This document shows positions 44,847 to 53,452 of a stretch of 64,000 nucleotides of DNA, in pieces. The stretch lies in the NCBI GenBank assembly GCA_001899315.1, contig MOYA01000005.1, positions 109,994-173,993 on the forward strand, given 5' to 3'. Position 1 is the stretch's first letter; every line of letters starts with the position of its first letter. Source of the stretch: Candidatus Obscuribacter phosphatis. Lineage in GTDB: Bacteria > Cyanobacteriota > Vampirovibrionia > Obscuribacterales > Obscuribacteraceae. The notes below the pieces were generated by a model, which saw only the letters and a list, made by a program, of their open reading frames with translations, searched no databases and was not told the DNA's origin. The translations under genes and the position numbers were made by a program.

Positions 44847-45473
44847 ATGGAAGAAAGTCTCTACAAAGAAAAAGGCGGCGGACGCCGCAGCAAGCGCGAT
44901 CAGATAGTGAAAGCGGCTGTCGAGACCTTTCTAGAGAACGGCTATGACGGCACCAGCATGAACAAAGTGGCCGAGAAAGCCGGGGTAATCAAGGCCACTA
45001 TTTATAGTCACTTCAAAGACAAAGAGCAGCTCTTTACAGCCATCATCGAAGAATTGACCATAAATAAGGTCTCCATAGATTTTTCCAATCCAGAGGCCAT
45101 GCTCAGCCTCGCCCCGGAAGAATTTATGGATGTGATCACGGCAAAATTCTGCGTCCTCATGGCCGATGCCGAATACCATTCACTTTTCCGCGTCTTGGTA
45201 GGCGAATCAGAAAGATTTCCAGAGCTGGCGCAAATTTATGTGCGCACTGTCATATTGAGGGGCATGGGCTTGGCGAGCAAATATCTTTCTCAACAAAAAG
45301 AGCTGGAGATAAAAGACCCCGAAGCCATGGCTCATATAATTGCCGGCTCTTTTATTTCACTGATGGTCTGGCAGCAAGTCTTAGGGGGCAAAAAGCTAAA
45401 AGAGCTGGAAGTAAATAGAGTAAAAGAAATGCTCAAGCAGCTGCTTATGAGCCAGCGCAAAAAAACCATCTAA
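44847..45473 (+). CDS. TetR-family transcription regulator
   Basis: This 208-residue repressor-type protein has an N-terminal helix-turn-helix (about 15-62: IVKAAVETFLENGYDGTSM, then AGVIKATIYSHFKDKEQLF) and a helical ligand-binding domain. It is divergent from the YbhGFSR-type operon and a palindrome lies between them, so it probably represses the exporter until a substrate binds. The E. coli counterpart of this arrangement is CecR, but the substrate here is not known. Confidence 0.92.
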   Translation: MEESLYKEKGGGRRSKRDQIVKAAVETFLENGYDGTSMNKVAEKAGVIKATIYSHFKDKEQLFTAIIEELTINKVSIDFSNPEAMLSLAPEEFMDVITAKFCVLMADAEYHSLFRVLVGESERFPELAQIYVRTVILRGMGLASKYLSQQKELEIKDPEAMAHIIAGSFISLMVWQQVLGGKKLKELEVNRVKEMLKQLLMSQRKKTI

Positions 45474-45514
45474 ATGCAACTTAGACAGCACCCGCACTAG
45501 AACTAGTACTACTT

Positions 45515-46411
45515 CTAATTTAGCTCTAGATCTTTCTTTAATTCGATCGTCAAAATATCGCCTTTATGCAATTCCAAATCTTTACCGCTGGTGGTCACTC
45601 CCGATATCAAGGCGCCGCCCGGCAAGCCGCGCTCCACGCCCATGATGAACCCCTTTTTCTTTGAAAACTGTTCGTCATCTTCCACCGGGCGACCGGCGGC
45701 AAAGTTTTTATTGGCACTCCCGGCGACACCAGAGACCAGGGCGCTGGTCAAGATACCGATAGGTCCGGTGGCGATACCGACAGCGCCGATAGCCAGGTCC
45801 ATAGCGGCATATTTGCCGACGGCATACTTAACCACATACTCACCGTTTTTATTGGCCACCAACTGCGCCCGTGTTTTCTTGACCTGTATCACACTGGTCT
45901 TTTCACTGGGCATGGCATCAATACTCAATACTTTGCCATGAGGGTCGACAAGTCCACTAAAGCTAAAGCCGATACGCCCTTGCGCATCGAGCCAGTGCTT
46001 GCCGGGAACATAAGACTTGATGGTGCGCCGACTATGACTGACAGCCGCAATCACACCAAGCACCTGAGCGCCGCTATGGGCAATTGTTTTGTGCTTGTCG
46101 AACTTTAGGTCTTCAGTGAGAACACAAGCCACCGGTTGACCACTCTCAGCATCGTCACTGGAGACTTCTTGCTCTAATCTCACTCTAAACTGGCTACCGG
46201 CTAATACTTTCTTGCGCCCATCGCTTTCATCAATGTTCCAGACCAAACTCTCAGGCTGGCTATTAGCCTCAGCTTGATCCACCGACTGCTCTAAAGTCTG
46301 GCTTATTTCACCCTGCTGCACATGAGACTGAGAGTCACCGGCAAAAACCGGCATGGCAGCGCCAAATAAAGTCAAAGAAACAAGAAAACTCGAAAGTATA
46401 CGTATCTGCAT
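45515..46411 (-). CDS. Secreted hypothetical protein
   Basis: A 298-residue protein with a signal peptide (cleavage near PVFA, residue 24). The ATG at 46411 begins that peptide; an ATG or GTG upstream would add a non-signal extension. The mature part has an acidic beginning, then a beta-rich region (GSQFRVRLEQEV, VLGVIAAVSHSRR) and a Gly/Ala-rich stretch with possible membrane affinity (AIGAVGIATGPIGILTSALVSG). No family is recognised. It converges with the TetR gene. Confidence 0.65.
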   Translation of the reverse strand: MQIRILSSFLVSLTLFGAAMPVFAGDSQSHVQQGEISQTLEQSVDQAEANSQPESLVWNIDESDGRKKVLAGSQFRVRLEQEVSSDDAESGQPVACVLTEDLKFDKHKTIAHSGAQVLGVIAAVSHSRRTIKSYVPGKHWLDAQGRIGFSFSGLVDPHGKVLSIDAMPSEKTSVIQVKKTRAQLVANKNGEYVVKYAVGKYAAMDLAIGAVGIATGPIGILTSALVSGVAGSANKNFAAGRPVEDDEQFSKKKGFIMGVERGLPGGALISGVTTSGKDLELHKGDILTIELKKDLELN

Positions 46412-46531
46412 AGCTAGGTATGTGCGCTCCCGAGGCAAACCGAGCTTTATTCTAGCACTAAAAAATAGATTTCAAGCCGAGCACTTTACCATAAATAGTA
46501 AGCAAAAAAACACGACAAAAGAAGCAGAAAC

Positions 46532-46565
46532 AAAACGGGGAAGAAAGCTTGCACCTCCTTCCCCG
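46532..46565 (-). terminator. Rho-independent terminator of the oxidoreductase gene
   Basis: On the minus strand CGGGGAAG and CTTCCCCG pair across 14 bases and are followed by TTTTG. It lies 6 bases beyond the stop codon at 46572. Confidence 0.8.
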
Positions 46566-46571
46566 CCTGCC

Positions 46572-47132
46572 TTAAACGACTTTGGCGGCAAGCGCCCGAG
46601 GCGATGGACGCCCCGAGATGCCGACACCGGCAAGACGCCTGGCCGAATCGACAAGATCGTCCATACGAGCCAGGGCTCGCTTATCGACCAACACCCCCTT
46701 GTCGAAGGAACTGCGGTCGGCGTAGACAAAGTTGGGAATGAGCAGACAACGAAAGTCGAAGACTAGACTCATGGCCAGCCCGCTCACAGCCATGAAACTC
46801 GACTTGCCGCCGGCAGCCGAGAGAAAACCGACGGTCTTCTCCTGCCAGGCATCGCCGGTGAGCTCAATCATGTTCTTGACCACCGAGCCGACATCATAGT
46901 TATAAATCGGCACAGCCAGAATGACGCAACGAGCCTTTTCGATGCGGGCAGCCAGACGCTTCACATTGCGATGGCTGAGCGCTTTGTCGCCGTCGCAATG
47001 CGGCAGATTGACCTGGCGCAGGTCGACGAAATCCACCGTTCCATACTGCTGCAGCCGCTTGACGGTCTCCAACGCCAAAATATAGCTCTGGCTATTGGGA
47101 TTGAGACTGGTACTGATGACCAGATAAGTCAT
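46572..47132 (-). CDS. NAD(P)H-dependent FMN reductase-like oxidoreductase
   Basis: This 186-residue flavodoxin-fold protein probably moves electrons from NAD(P)H to a flavin or quinone. It has the N-terminal FMN phosphate loop (STSLNPNSQS near residue 7) and the AVPIYNYDVGSVVKNMIEL segment near 80, typical of the NADPH-dependent FMN reductase family. The ATG at 47132 has AGGAG seven bases upstream; the longer frame from a GTG is less likely. A terminator-like hairpin lies between it and the gene before it. Confidence 0.85.
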   Translation of the reverse strand: MTYLVISTSLNPNSQSYILALETVKRLQQYGTVDFVDLRQVNLPHCDGDKALSHRNVKRLAARIEKARCVILAVPIYNYDVGSVVKNMIELTGDAWQEKTVGFLSAAGGKSSFMAVSGLAMSLVFDFRCLLIPNFVYADRSSFDKGVLVDKRALARMDDLVDSARRLAGVGISGRPSPRALAAKVV

Positions 47133-47144
47133 AGGTATCTCCTC

Positions 47145-47184
47145 AAAAACGAGGGGCGACACACTCCCATGAGCATGCCGCCCC
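47145..47184 (-). terminator. Terminator-like hairpin upstream of the oxidoreductase
   Basis: On the minus strand GGGGCGGCA and TGTCGCCCC pair (47176-47184 with 47153-47161, one mismatch), and TCGTTTTT follows. It ends just before the ribosome site of the oxidoreductase, so it may attenuate read-through from the upstream gene. Confidence 0.5.
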
Positions 47185-47232
47185 CCGCGAACACATCACA
47201 AATTTGCAGAATTTCAGTTTGCAGAAAAGATT

Positions 47233-47751
47233 TTACGACTGCTCGCTCTGGGCAAGCAGGGCGGAAATGCGGTCGTGGATGGCACGGGCGGCGCGCACAT
47301 GCTCTTCCACCATGAACATGTCGGCGACACCGACAGCTTCGGCGGAGAAGCCCATGAGAGGACCATAGGCGATGTCGTCCCGGGCCGAATCGAGCATATG
47401 CTCGACCATCGCTGGCTCGATCTCAGCCTTGATGCTGTCGAAAGCACGGCGGTTGTGGGCCAGGCAAGAAAGGGCCGCATCGATATGGGTGCCGGCGAAG
47501 ACCTGCAGAGACTGCCCCATGGAAAGCGCCACCTCTTCGGCAAGAGAAAGCGGCTGAACCGGAGCGGGGGACTGGTCGCCGGACTCTTCCGAGCCCGAGC
47601 CCGAGTCCGAGACCTGGGTGCGCAGCTGCAGTGACTGCAGCCGGGCGAAAAGAGAATCACGCTCCTGCAGCAGCTGCTTCAGTGCCGAAACCGAACGTTC
47701 CGAAACACCAAGAGCAAGACTGCGGCTGAGCGGCAGCGTTTGATTGGACAT
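47233..47751 (-). CDS. Hypothetical helical protein
   Basis: A 172-residue soluble protein, helical except for a Ser/Glu/Gly/Pro-rich linker at about 45-65. The C-terminal half (HIDAALSCLAHNRRAF, VEEHVRAARAIHDRI) looks like a four-helix bundle and includes His and Glu residues that could bind metal. The ribosome site GAGGAG is well placed. It lies between an aminotransferase and an oxidoreductase gene on the same strand. Family unknown. Confidence 0.65.
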   Translation of the reverse strand: MSNQTLPLSRSLALGVSERSVSALKQLLQERDSLFARLQSLQLRTQVSDSGSGSEESGDQSPAPVQPLSLAEEVALSMGQSLQVFAGTHIDAALSCLAHNRRAFDSIKAEIEPAMVEHMLDSARDDIAYGPLMGFSAEAVGVADMFMVEEHVRAARAIHDRISALLAQSEQS

Positions 47752-47805
47752 AGTGCACTCCTCTTTAGTTTGATGCAGAGTTATTGTTGGTTGACAGCCG
47801 GTAAG

Positions 47806-49098
47806 CTAGAGCGAACCGATACGACGACAAGCCTCGGCAATCACCTCGGAGCTGCGAGCGATGCAGAGACGCACCCAGAGCCGACCTTGGTCGCCCTGAA
47901 AGCATGACTGCCCGGGTGCAGCTTTGATGCCGCAGGCACCAAGAAGATACGAGGCGAGGTCGGCATCAGGCTTAAGCGCCAGTGCCGGTAGAGAGGCGAA
48001 GATATAGGCGGCTCCCTGCGGTCGACTGAAAAGAAAGCCGGCCTGAGCCAGAGCCTGCCCGAGAGCCTGCGCATTGGCTTGCAACTGCAAACGGTTGTCT
48101 TGCAGCTGCGCGGCAAGCGCTTGGCCATCGGGGCTAGCCTGATCGTAAGCCAAGCGACTTGCCACCATGAGCGGTGTGGGCGCCGCCAGACCAAGAGCAG
48201 CAACAATGCGTCGCAACTGGCTGGTGATCGCAGGCGGCGCCAAGACCATACCGATGCGCCAACCGCTGGCATTGTGGGTCTTGGAGAGCCCATCGATAAC
48301 CACCGTGCGGTCGGCCATGCCGGGCAGATCGCGCATACTCAGAGGCGCATTTTCGCCAAAAGCGAGCAGACCATAGACCTCGTCAGAAACAACCAGCAGA
48401 TCGTTCTCAAGCGCCACCCGAGCCACCACAGCCAATTCGGCGGCAGAAAAGACTCGCCCTGTTGGATTGTGCGGACTGTTGACGATGATCACCTTACTGC
48501 GCTTGGTGATCCGTGCTCGCAGAGCGGCCTCGTTTATCGTCCAGTGGCAAGCGGCCATGCCCTCGCCTTGCGAGAGAGGCACCGGCACAGTGATCGCCTG
48601 GGCCATGGCCACAGCCTGCAGATAGCCCTCGAAGTAGGGCTCGAAGACCAAGACTTCGTCTCCAGCATCGAGCACACTGAGCAAGACAGCTCCGAGACCG
48701 GCAGAAGTACCCGCCACCACTGTGATCTGATTCTCAGCCAGCGCAGACTGCTCACTAGACCAACCACGGGCGCCGGCATAGAGCCTGCGCAGCTGCAGAT
48801 CGCCATTGGTTTGACCATACTGATTCTCACCACTCTCGATAGCAAGACAGGCAGCCCGACGCAAGACTGCAGGCGTGTCCTGAGACGGTGCCCCAGAAGC
48901 GAGATCGAGCAGAGACGGATACCTCCCTTGACTACCAGTCGTAAGCACTTCTGCCTTCTCTTGGGAGCTGGCGCGAAGCTTGGGAATAGGCAGGTGATCA
49001 AGACGAGCCGAGTAGAAACGGCGATGCCCAGAATTTGCCCGGCGAGAACCGCGGCGCAACCAACTGGACACCCTTGACAGCATAGATTTGAGGGACAT
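47806..49098 (-). CDS. PLP-dependent class I/II aminotransferase
   Basis: This 430-residue protein is a fold-type I aminotransferase. It contains the NSPHNPTGR substrate-phosphate region, DEVYG, and the PLP lysine in GLSKTHNASGWRIG. The first ~55 residues are a basic extension before the catalytic core (MSLKSMLSRVSSWLRRGSRR), which could be a targeting or amphipathic segment. The ATG at 49098 has a GGAAGGA site. The substrate amino acid is not evident. It is the first gene of a three-gene minus-strand cluster. Confidence 0.9.
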   Translation of the reverse strand: MSLKSMLSRVSSWLRRGSRRANSGHRRFYSARLDHLPIPKLRASSQEKAEVLTTGSQGRYPSLLDLASGAPSQDTPAVLRRAACLAIESGENQYGQTNGDLQLRRLYAGARGWSSEQSALAENQITVVAGTSAGLGAVLLSVLDAGDEVLVFEPYFEGYLQAVAMAQAITVPVPLSQGEGMAACHWTINEAALRARITKRSKVIIVNSPHNPTGRVFSAAELAVVARVALENDLLVVSDEVYGLLAFGENAPLSMRDLPGMADRTVVIDGLSKTHNASGWRIGMVLAPPAITSQLRRIVAALGLAAPTPLMVASRLAYDQASPDGQALAAQLQDNRLQLQANAQALGQALAQAGFLFSRPQGAAYIFASLPALALKPDADLASYLLGACGIKAAPGQSCFQGDQGRLWVRLCIARSSEVIAEACRRIGSL

Positions 49099-49415
49099 AG
49101 AAACATCCTTCCAAAACACAGAACAGAAACGCCCCCGGGCAACCTTTGCTCGGGACGGCGACGGCTTATTTGGGAAGCAGAAAAATTTTCAGGACTTCCT
49201 TGAAAATCATCTAAGTGACACTACCTCGGATTTCCAGGGGCGAGAGAGCTTTACTCTCACCTCTTCAGAACTTGTATTAGTTGCCCGGATAGTGTTTAGT
49301 TACTAGATAAGAAGATGAATCAAAAAACTACTGAAAACTCAGCTCGAATCTATGCTGTTGGATCAGATGTTTTCAAGATTCTCAGTTTATATTCGGTTAA
49401 GAAATTAAATTGGTA
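49099..49415. other. Divergent intergenic region
   Basis: About 315 bases between the aminotransferase (-) and folC (+). I see no gene, hairpin or clear promoter. Confidence 0.4.
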
Positions 49416-50789
49416 ATGACTTACGAGGACGCCCTGAAATTCATACAGTCTTTTCCAGACATGGAAAGGGCTACATTCGGAGCAAGAGGTCCCACTATGG
49501 GACTGCCCTCGATGAAATCGCTTCTAGCGCGCCTAGGCGACCCTCACAAAGGCACCAAGACAATTCATATTGCCGGTTCGAAAGGCAAAGGCTCGACCAG
49601 CACCTTTGTTGCTTCTATTTTGAAGGAAGCAGGGCAAACCACAGCCCTTTACACCAGTCCGCACCTACATGATTATTCAGAGCGAATTGCTTTCGACTTG
49701 GAAGCTATTTCAGAAGAAGATTTTGCCAGAGGCATAAGCGAAATCGAGAAACAAGTGGAAGCCGAGCGCGAAAGCGGCAACGCCAGCATCTCAACTTTCG
49801 GCATTTTGACGGCTTTATTCTTTCATCTGGTCAAGACCTGGAAAGTACCGGTCCAGTGGCAAGTGGTTGAAGTTGGTCTAGGTGGACGTTATGACGTCAC
49901 CAATGTTTTTGATAGCAAAGAAGTTGCCATTATTACTCCTATCAGCCTTGAGCATGTGGAAATTCTCGGCAGCACGCAAACCGAGATTGCCGCCAACAAA
50001 GCCGGCATCATTGTTCCGCATTGCGTTTCCATTTTGGCACCGCAGAAAGACGCTGGAGCCCGCACGGCAGTGGGCAGACGCTGCCACGAAGTCGATTCTG
50101 AACTTATAGACGTGGGCAAGAAATTCAAACTCAAACCCCTCAGCCATAGCCTCAGCGAACAGACTTTCAGCATGGAAGGTCTGCAACAGTCTATAGAACT
50201 GACAATCGGTATGCTTGGCGCCCATCAAATGAGCAACGCCGCTACTGCCGTAGCTGCGATTTTGGCTCTGCGCAGCAAAGGTAAGCTTGACATCACCGAT
50301 GCCCAAATTCAGGCAGGCGTCAGAAAAGCCTCAATAAAGGGGCGGCTTGAAATATTGAAAGAGAAAGGACCGGTAATTGTTGCCGACGGGGCTCACAACC
50401 ATGAGTCAGCCCAAGCCTTGAGACAAAGTTTGCAGCATTTCTTCAATGCCAAAAACTGCATTTTCATCGTTGGCGTCAATAACGATAAGAATATTTCAGC
50501 CATATGGAAAGAGCTTTCGCCGATAAGCAAAGCCGTTATAGCCACTCGCTCCGACAACCCCAGATCAATGGAACCAGCTGAGATTATCGACACAATCAGT
50601 GTCTTCGAATCGGAAAATCCAAATCTCTTCACTACCGCCGGCGTCGGTGAAGCCCTCGAAAAAGCCCTAGCTATGGCTCAAGAAGATGACATAATCTGCA
50701 TCACAGGCTCGCTTTATGTAGTAGCGGAAGCCCGCAACATAATTTTGAAAGAGGCAGCCCACAAGTCAGCCAGCTCATTTAGCAGCTGA
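49416..50789 (+). CDS. folC: Folylpolyglutamate synthase / dihydrofolate synthase
   Basis: This enzyme adds glutamate to dihydropteroate or folates with ATP in the cytoplasm. The 457-residue protein has the P-loop AGSKGKGSTS near residue 50, the following SPHLHDYSERI, the VVEVGLGGRYDVTN motif, and the ligase C-terminal domain with DGAHNHES. The ATG at 49416 fits the family start (YEDALKF); a TTG six bases upstream is in frame but less likely. It converges with the thioredoxin gene. Confidence 0.93.
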   Translation: MTYEDALKFIQSFPDMERATFGARGPTMGLPSMKSLLARLGDPHKGTKTIHIAGSKGKGSTSTFVASILKEAGQTTALYTSPHLHDYSERIAFDLEAISEEDFARGISEIEKQVEAERESGNASISTFGILTALFFHLVKTWKVPVQWQVVEVGLGGRYDVTNVFDSKEVAIITPISLEHVEILGSTQTEIAANKAGIIVPHCVSILAPQKDAGARTAVGRRCHEVDSELIDVGKKFKLKPLSHSLSEQTFSMEGLQQSIELTIGMLGAHQMSNAATAVAAILALRSKGKLDITDAQIQAGVRKASIKGRLEILKEKGPVIVADGAHNHESAQALRQSLQHFFNAKNCIFIVGVNNDKNISAIWKELSPISKAVIATRSDNPRSMEPAEIIDTISVFESENPNLFTTAGVGEALEKALAMAQEDDIICITGSLYVVAEARNIILKEAAHKSASSFSS

Positions 50790-50803
50790 TTTCTCTCAAA
50801 GCC

Positions 50804-51262
50804 CTATTTACTTTTGGCTTCAGCCTTTGCTTTTGTCGCCTTCAAAGAGCGATCGATAAAGTCTTTGATCTGCTCACGGTTCTTATAGCCGACAGCAACT
50901 AAAGGAGCCTTCACCCCAGGCAGAAACAAAGCCAAGTAAGGGTACATCTCTATGTCGTAGAAGGCAGCAGTTTTTTCAGCTTCATCGGCATCAACCCGGA
51001 CGAATTTAACCTTGCCACTATACTCGGTGGCAAGGTCTTCCAAGACAGGCGCCATTTTTTTACAGGGCACACAGTACTTGGTGTAAAAGTCCACTAGCAC
51101 AGGCATTTTCGACTCATTCACTTCTTTTTTGAAAGTCTTGTCGTTTACGGCTGCGATTTCAGCTTGAGCAGCACTCCAAAGAAGCCCGCCACCAGAAGTG
51201 AAGAAAGAAGCAAGCAGTGAAAGAGTTAAAGCAGAAGAACCAAAGCGGCAAACCCTTGACAT
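50804..51262 (-). CDS. Exported thioredoxin-like protein
   Basis: This 152-residue protein has a signal peptide (cleavage near AAQA, residue 34) and a thioredoxin fold with active site CVPC in the usual position (FYTKYCVPCKK), followed by the cis-proline region MYPYLALF. It should reduce or isomerise disulfides outside the cytoplasm. A Lys/Ala-rich tail ends the protein. It stands alone, convergent with folC. Confidence 0.92.
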   Translation of the reverse strand: MSRVCRFGSSALTLSLLASFFTSGGGLLWSAAQAEIAAVNDKTFKKEVNESKMPVLVDFYTKYCVPCKKMAPVLEDLATEYSGKVKFVRVDADEAEKTAAFYDIEMYPYLALFLPGVKAPLVAVGYKNREQIKDFIDRSLKATKAKAEAKSK

Positions 51263-51888
51263 CGCAATCTCCCCAGCATTATTAGTACTTTCATCCAGTG
51301 TAACCGCTTAGCAGCTAGTTTGCCTTCGCTAAAAGCAACACAGAGCCAGAATGCCAAAAGTTTCGAAGGCTCAAGAGTTTTTGTCAGCCTGCAATAGAGC
51401 AGACTGACGACATTTTAGCGAACCAAGGCTAGTAAGCAGCTGGCCAAGCCGGGCTTGTCAAGACGTAGCGAGGCTAAGATATGCAGTTAATAAATACTCT
51501 ATGACTGAAAGATGGAATGAGCTTAACTTGCAGTTCCTAGTTGTCAGTTAATAGGCTCAATACGTTCTTTTACACCTTTGTTCTTTTTCGACGATATAGC
51601 ACCAAAGATTTTTTCTTAAGAGCCCATGGACCATACCAATATCACGCACCAGCGAATGCTGTGCGCGATGTTTCTGCGGCATCAAAGCAAATTCACGCAG
51701 CTTGCCGTCTCCTAGCTCGCCATCGTCGAAACGACTAGCTTGCAGTCATGCGAGCTCCACCGCAACGCCACTCAACCGGCGCTGCTTGTCATCAACAATC
51801 AACGCCGCTTTGAACGATGCGCCTGGTTGATTAGCCAGTTCGCACGCAGAGCGGTGCAGCTCATTGAAGCTGTTTCAAGGTAAATGCC
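51263..51888. other. Intergenic region upstream of ctpA, no gene seen
   Basis: About 625 bases between divergent genes. A 65-codon frame at 51541-51738 has no ribosome site and no family features. I see no tRNA, repeat or clear hairpin. Confidence 0.4.
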
Positions 51889-53310
51889 ATGAAATACGGA
51901 CCTGACCTGCCGCAGGATAAGCGGCTGCTTTCTCGGGCCGGTCGTTTGCTCCAGACCATTGGTCTGGGCTTTGCGGCCACCTTTCTTTTCTCAGTTGCTC
52001 TTTCCCTCTACCTCGTCTTTCCGCTTGCCAGCCTGAGCCCTGTCGAGCTCTACCACAACGCTTGGGAGCAAGCTCGCGCTCACGTCTATGACGAAGCCAC
52101 CCTGAAGGACTGGGACAAGTGGGAGCACAAGTATGACGGCCAGATCAAGACGCAAGAAGACGCCGTCAAATACATCAACGAAATGCTCAAGTCGACCGGC
52201 GACCACTACGCCGTCTATCTGGACGCCAAGGACACTCGCGCCGAACGCGACCAGATGAGGGGTGAATTTGCCGGTATCGGTATCGAAGTGCAGCCGCGCG
52301 TCGACGACGCCGGCGAACTGGTCTTCGGCGCCGACAAGAACAAGGGTCCCCTCATGCTCTCCGACAAGGACGGTTATCCGGTCTTGAAGGTGATCGAAGG
52401 CGGGCCTTCGCACAAAGCCGGCATCAAGGACGGCGACGTGGTCTTGTCGATCAATGGCACCACTGCGAAAGACATCAGCACCGAAGACTTCGTCTCGAAG
52501 GCTCGCGGCAAGGTGGGCACCGAAGTGCTGCTGCGTGTGCGCAATGACCAGGGTGAGCGCAATGTCACCATCGTGCGCGGCATGGTGCAGACCAAGGCTG
52601 TGTCGAGCAAGGTGCTCACCAGCGCCAACGGCACCAAGGTCGGCTATATCCGCCTCGACTCCTTCATCCAGAGCGACACGGCAAGCGAAATGCACAACGC
52701 TCTCGCTTCACTGGGTTCGGTCGATAAGGTCATCCTCGACCTGCGCTACAACCCTGGCGGCGATGTGCGTGTCTGCGTCGAATTGATGAGCATGTTCATC
52801 GAAAAGGGCATTCTTGTCTCGACTCGTGAGCGCGATCCTGGTGCCGGACACGTGAAGCAGACCTTCTCGGTGGACGGCAACGAGATCATTCTCACCCGCG
52901 AAGTGGAAGGCTCGAACCGGGTGGAGAAGGCGAAGATGGAACGTCCGCCTCACCTGGGTACCAGTAAGAAGGTCGTCATTCTGGTGAACGGCAAGTCGGC
53001 TTCGGCTGCCGAAATGTTCACCGGCGCTCTCAAGGACAACGGTCGCGCCGTGGTCGTGGGCGAGCGTACCTTCGGCAAGGGTATCGGCCAGGTGGTCATG
53101 CCCATGCCCAACGGCACCACCATGCACATCACCAGCCTGCGCTACTTCACCCCGAACGGCACCTGGCTCGGGGACGGCGGCAACGGCAATGAAAAGTTCG
53201 GTGTCGAGCCCCACCATGAGGTAGAGCTCAAGACCACGCCCAAGCCTCGCCTGGGCGACCCCAGCCGCGACAGCCAGCTCCAGTACGCGCTCGAGTTGCT
53301 TTCGCAGTAA
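51889..53310 (+). CDS. ctpA: C-terminal processing protease (S41 family)
   Basis: This 473-residue serine protease trims exported proteins outside the cytoplasm. It has an N-terminal membrane helix or uncleaved signal (about 27-50), a PDZ domain at about 125-215, and the S41 catalytic core with Ser372 in KSASAAE and Lys397 in TFGKG, the usual Ser/Lys dyad at the usual spacing of 25. It is the first of a GC-rich + strand block that is rich in peptidases. The ribosome site before the ATG is weak. Confidence 0.93.
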   Translation: MKYGPDLPQDKRLLSRAGRLLQTIGLGFAATFLFSVALSLYLVFPLASLSPVELYHNAWEQARAHVYDEATLKDWDKWEHKYDGQIKTQEDAVKYINEMLKSTGDHYAVYLDAKDTRAERDQMRGEFAGIGIEVQPRVDDAGELVFGADKNKGPLMLSDKDGYPVLKVIEGGPSHKAGIKDGDVVLSINGTTAKDISTEDFVSKARGKVGTEVLLRVRNDQGERNVTIVRGMVQTKAVSSKVLTSANGTKVGYIRLDSFIQSDTASEMHNALASLGSVDKVILDLRYNPGGDVRVCVELMSMFIEKGILVSTRERDPGAGHVKQTFSVDGNEIILTREVEGSNRVEKAKMERPPHLGTSKKVVILVNGKSASAAEMFTGALKDNGRAVVVGERTFGKGIGQVVMPMPNGTTMHITSLRYFTPNGTWLGDGGNGNEKFGVEPHHEVELKTTPKPRLGDPSRDSQLQYALELLSQ

Positions 53311-53452
53311 GTCTTTCAGTCAGTCTACAACCAACGCAACAACCAACAAACTGACAGGTCAGGGCCTATCGGTCGCGGTATTGTTCTTGTTCTGTCAAGA
53401 ACGAGAATTATTCACGCCCGAAAAGCTCCTGCCCTGTCGGGAGGAGAGTCTT

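Noticed and set aside
51541-51738. A 65-codon + strand frame upstream of ctpA
   Set aside because: No ribosome site or family features; lies in a promoter-type gap.
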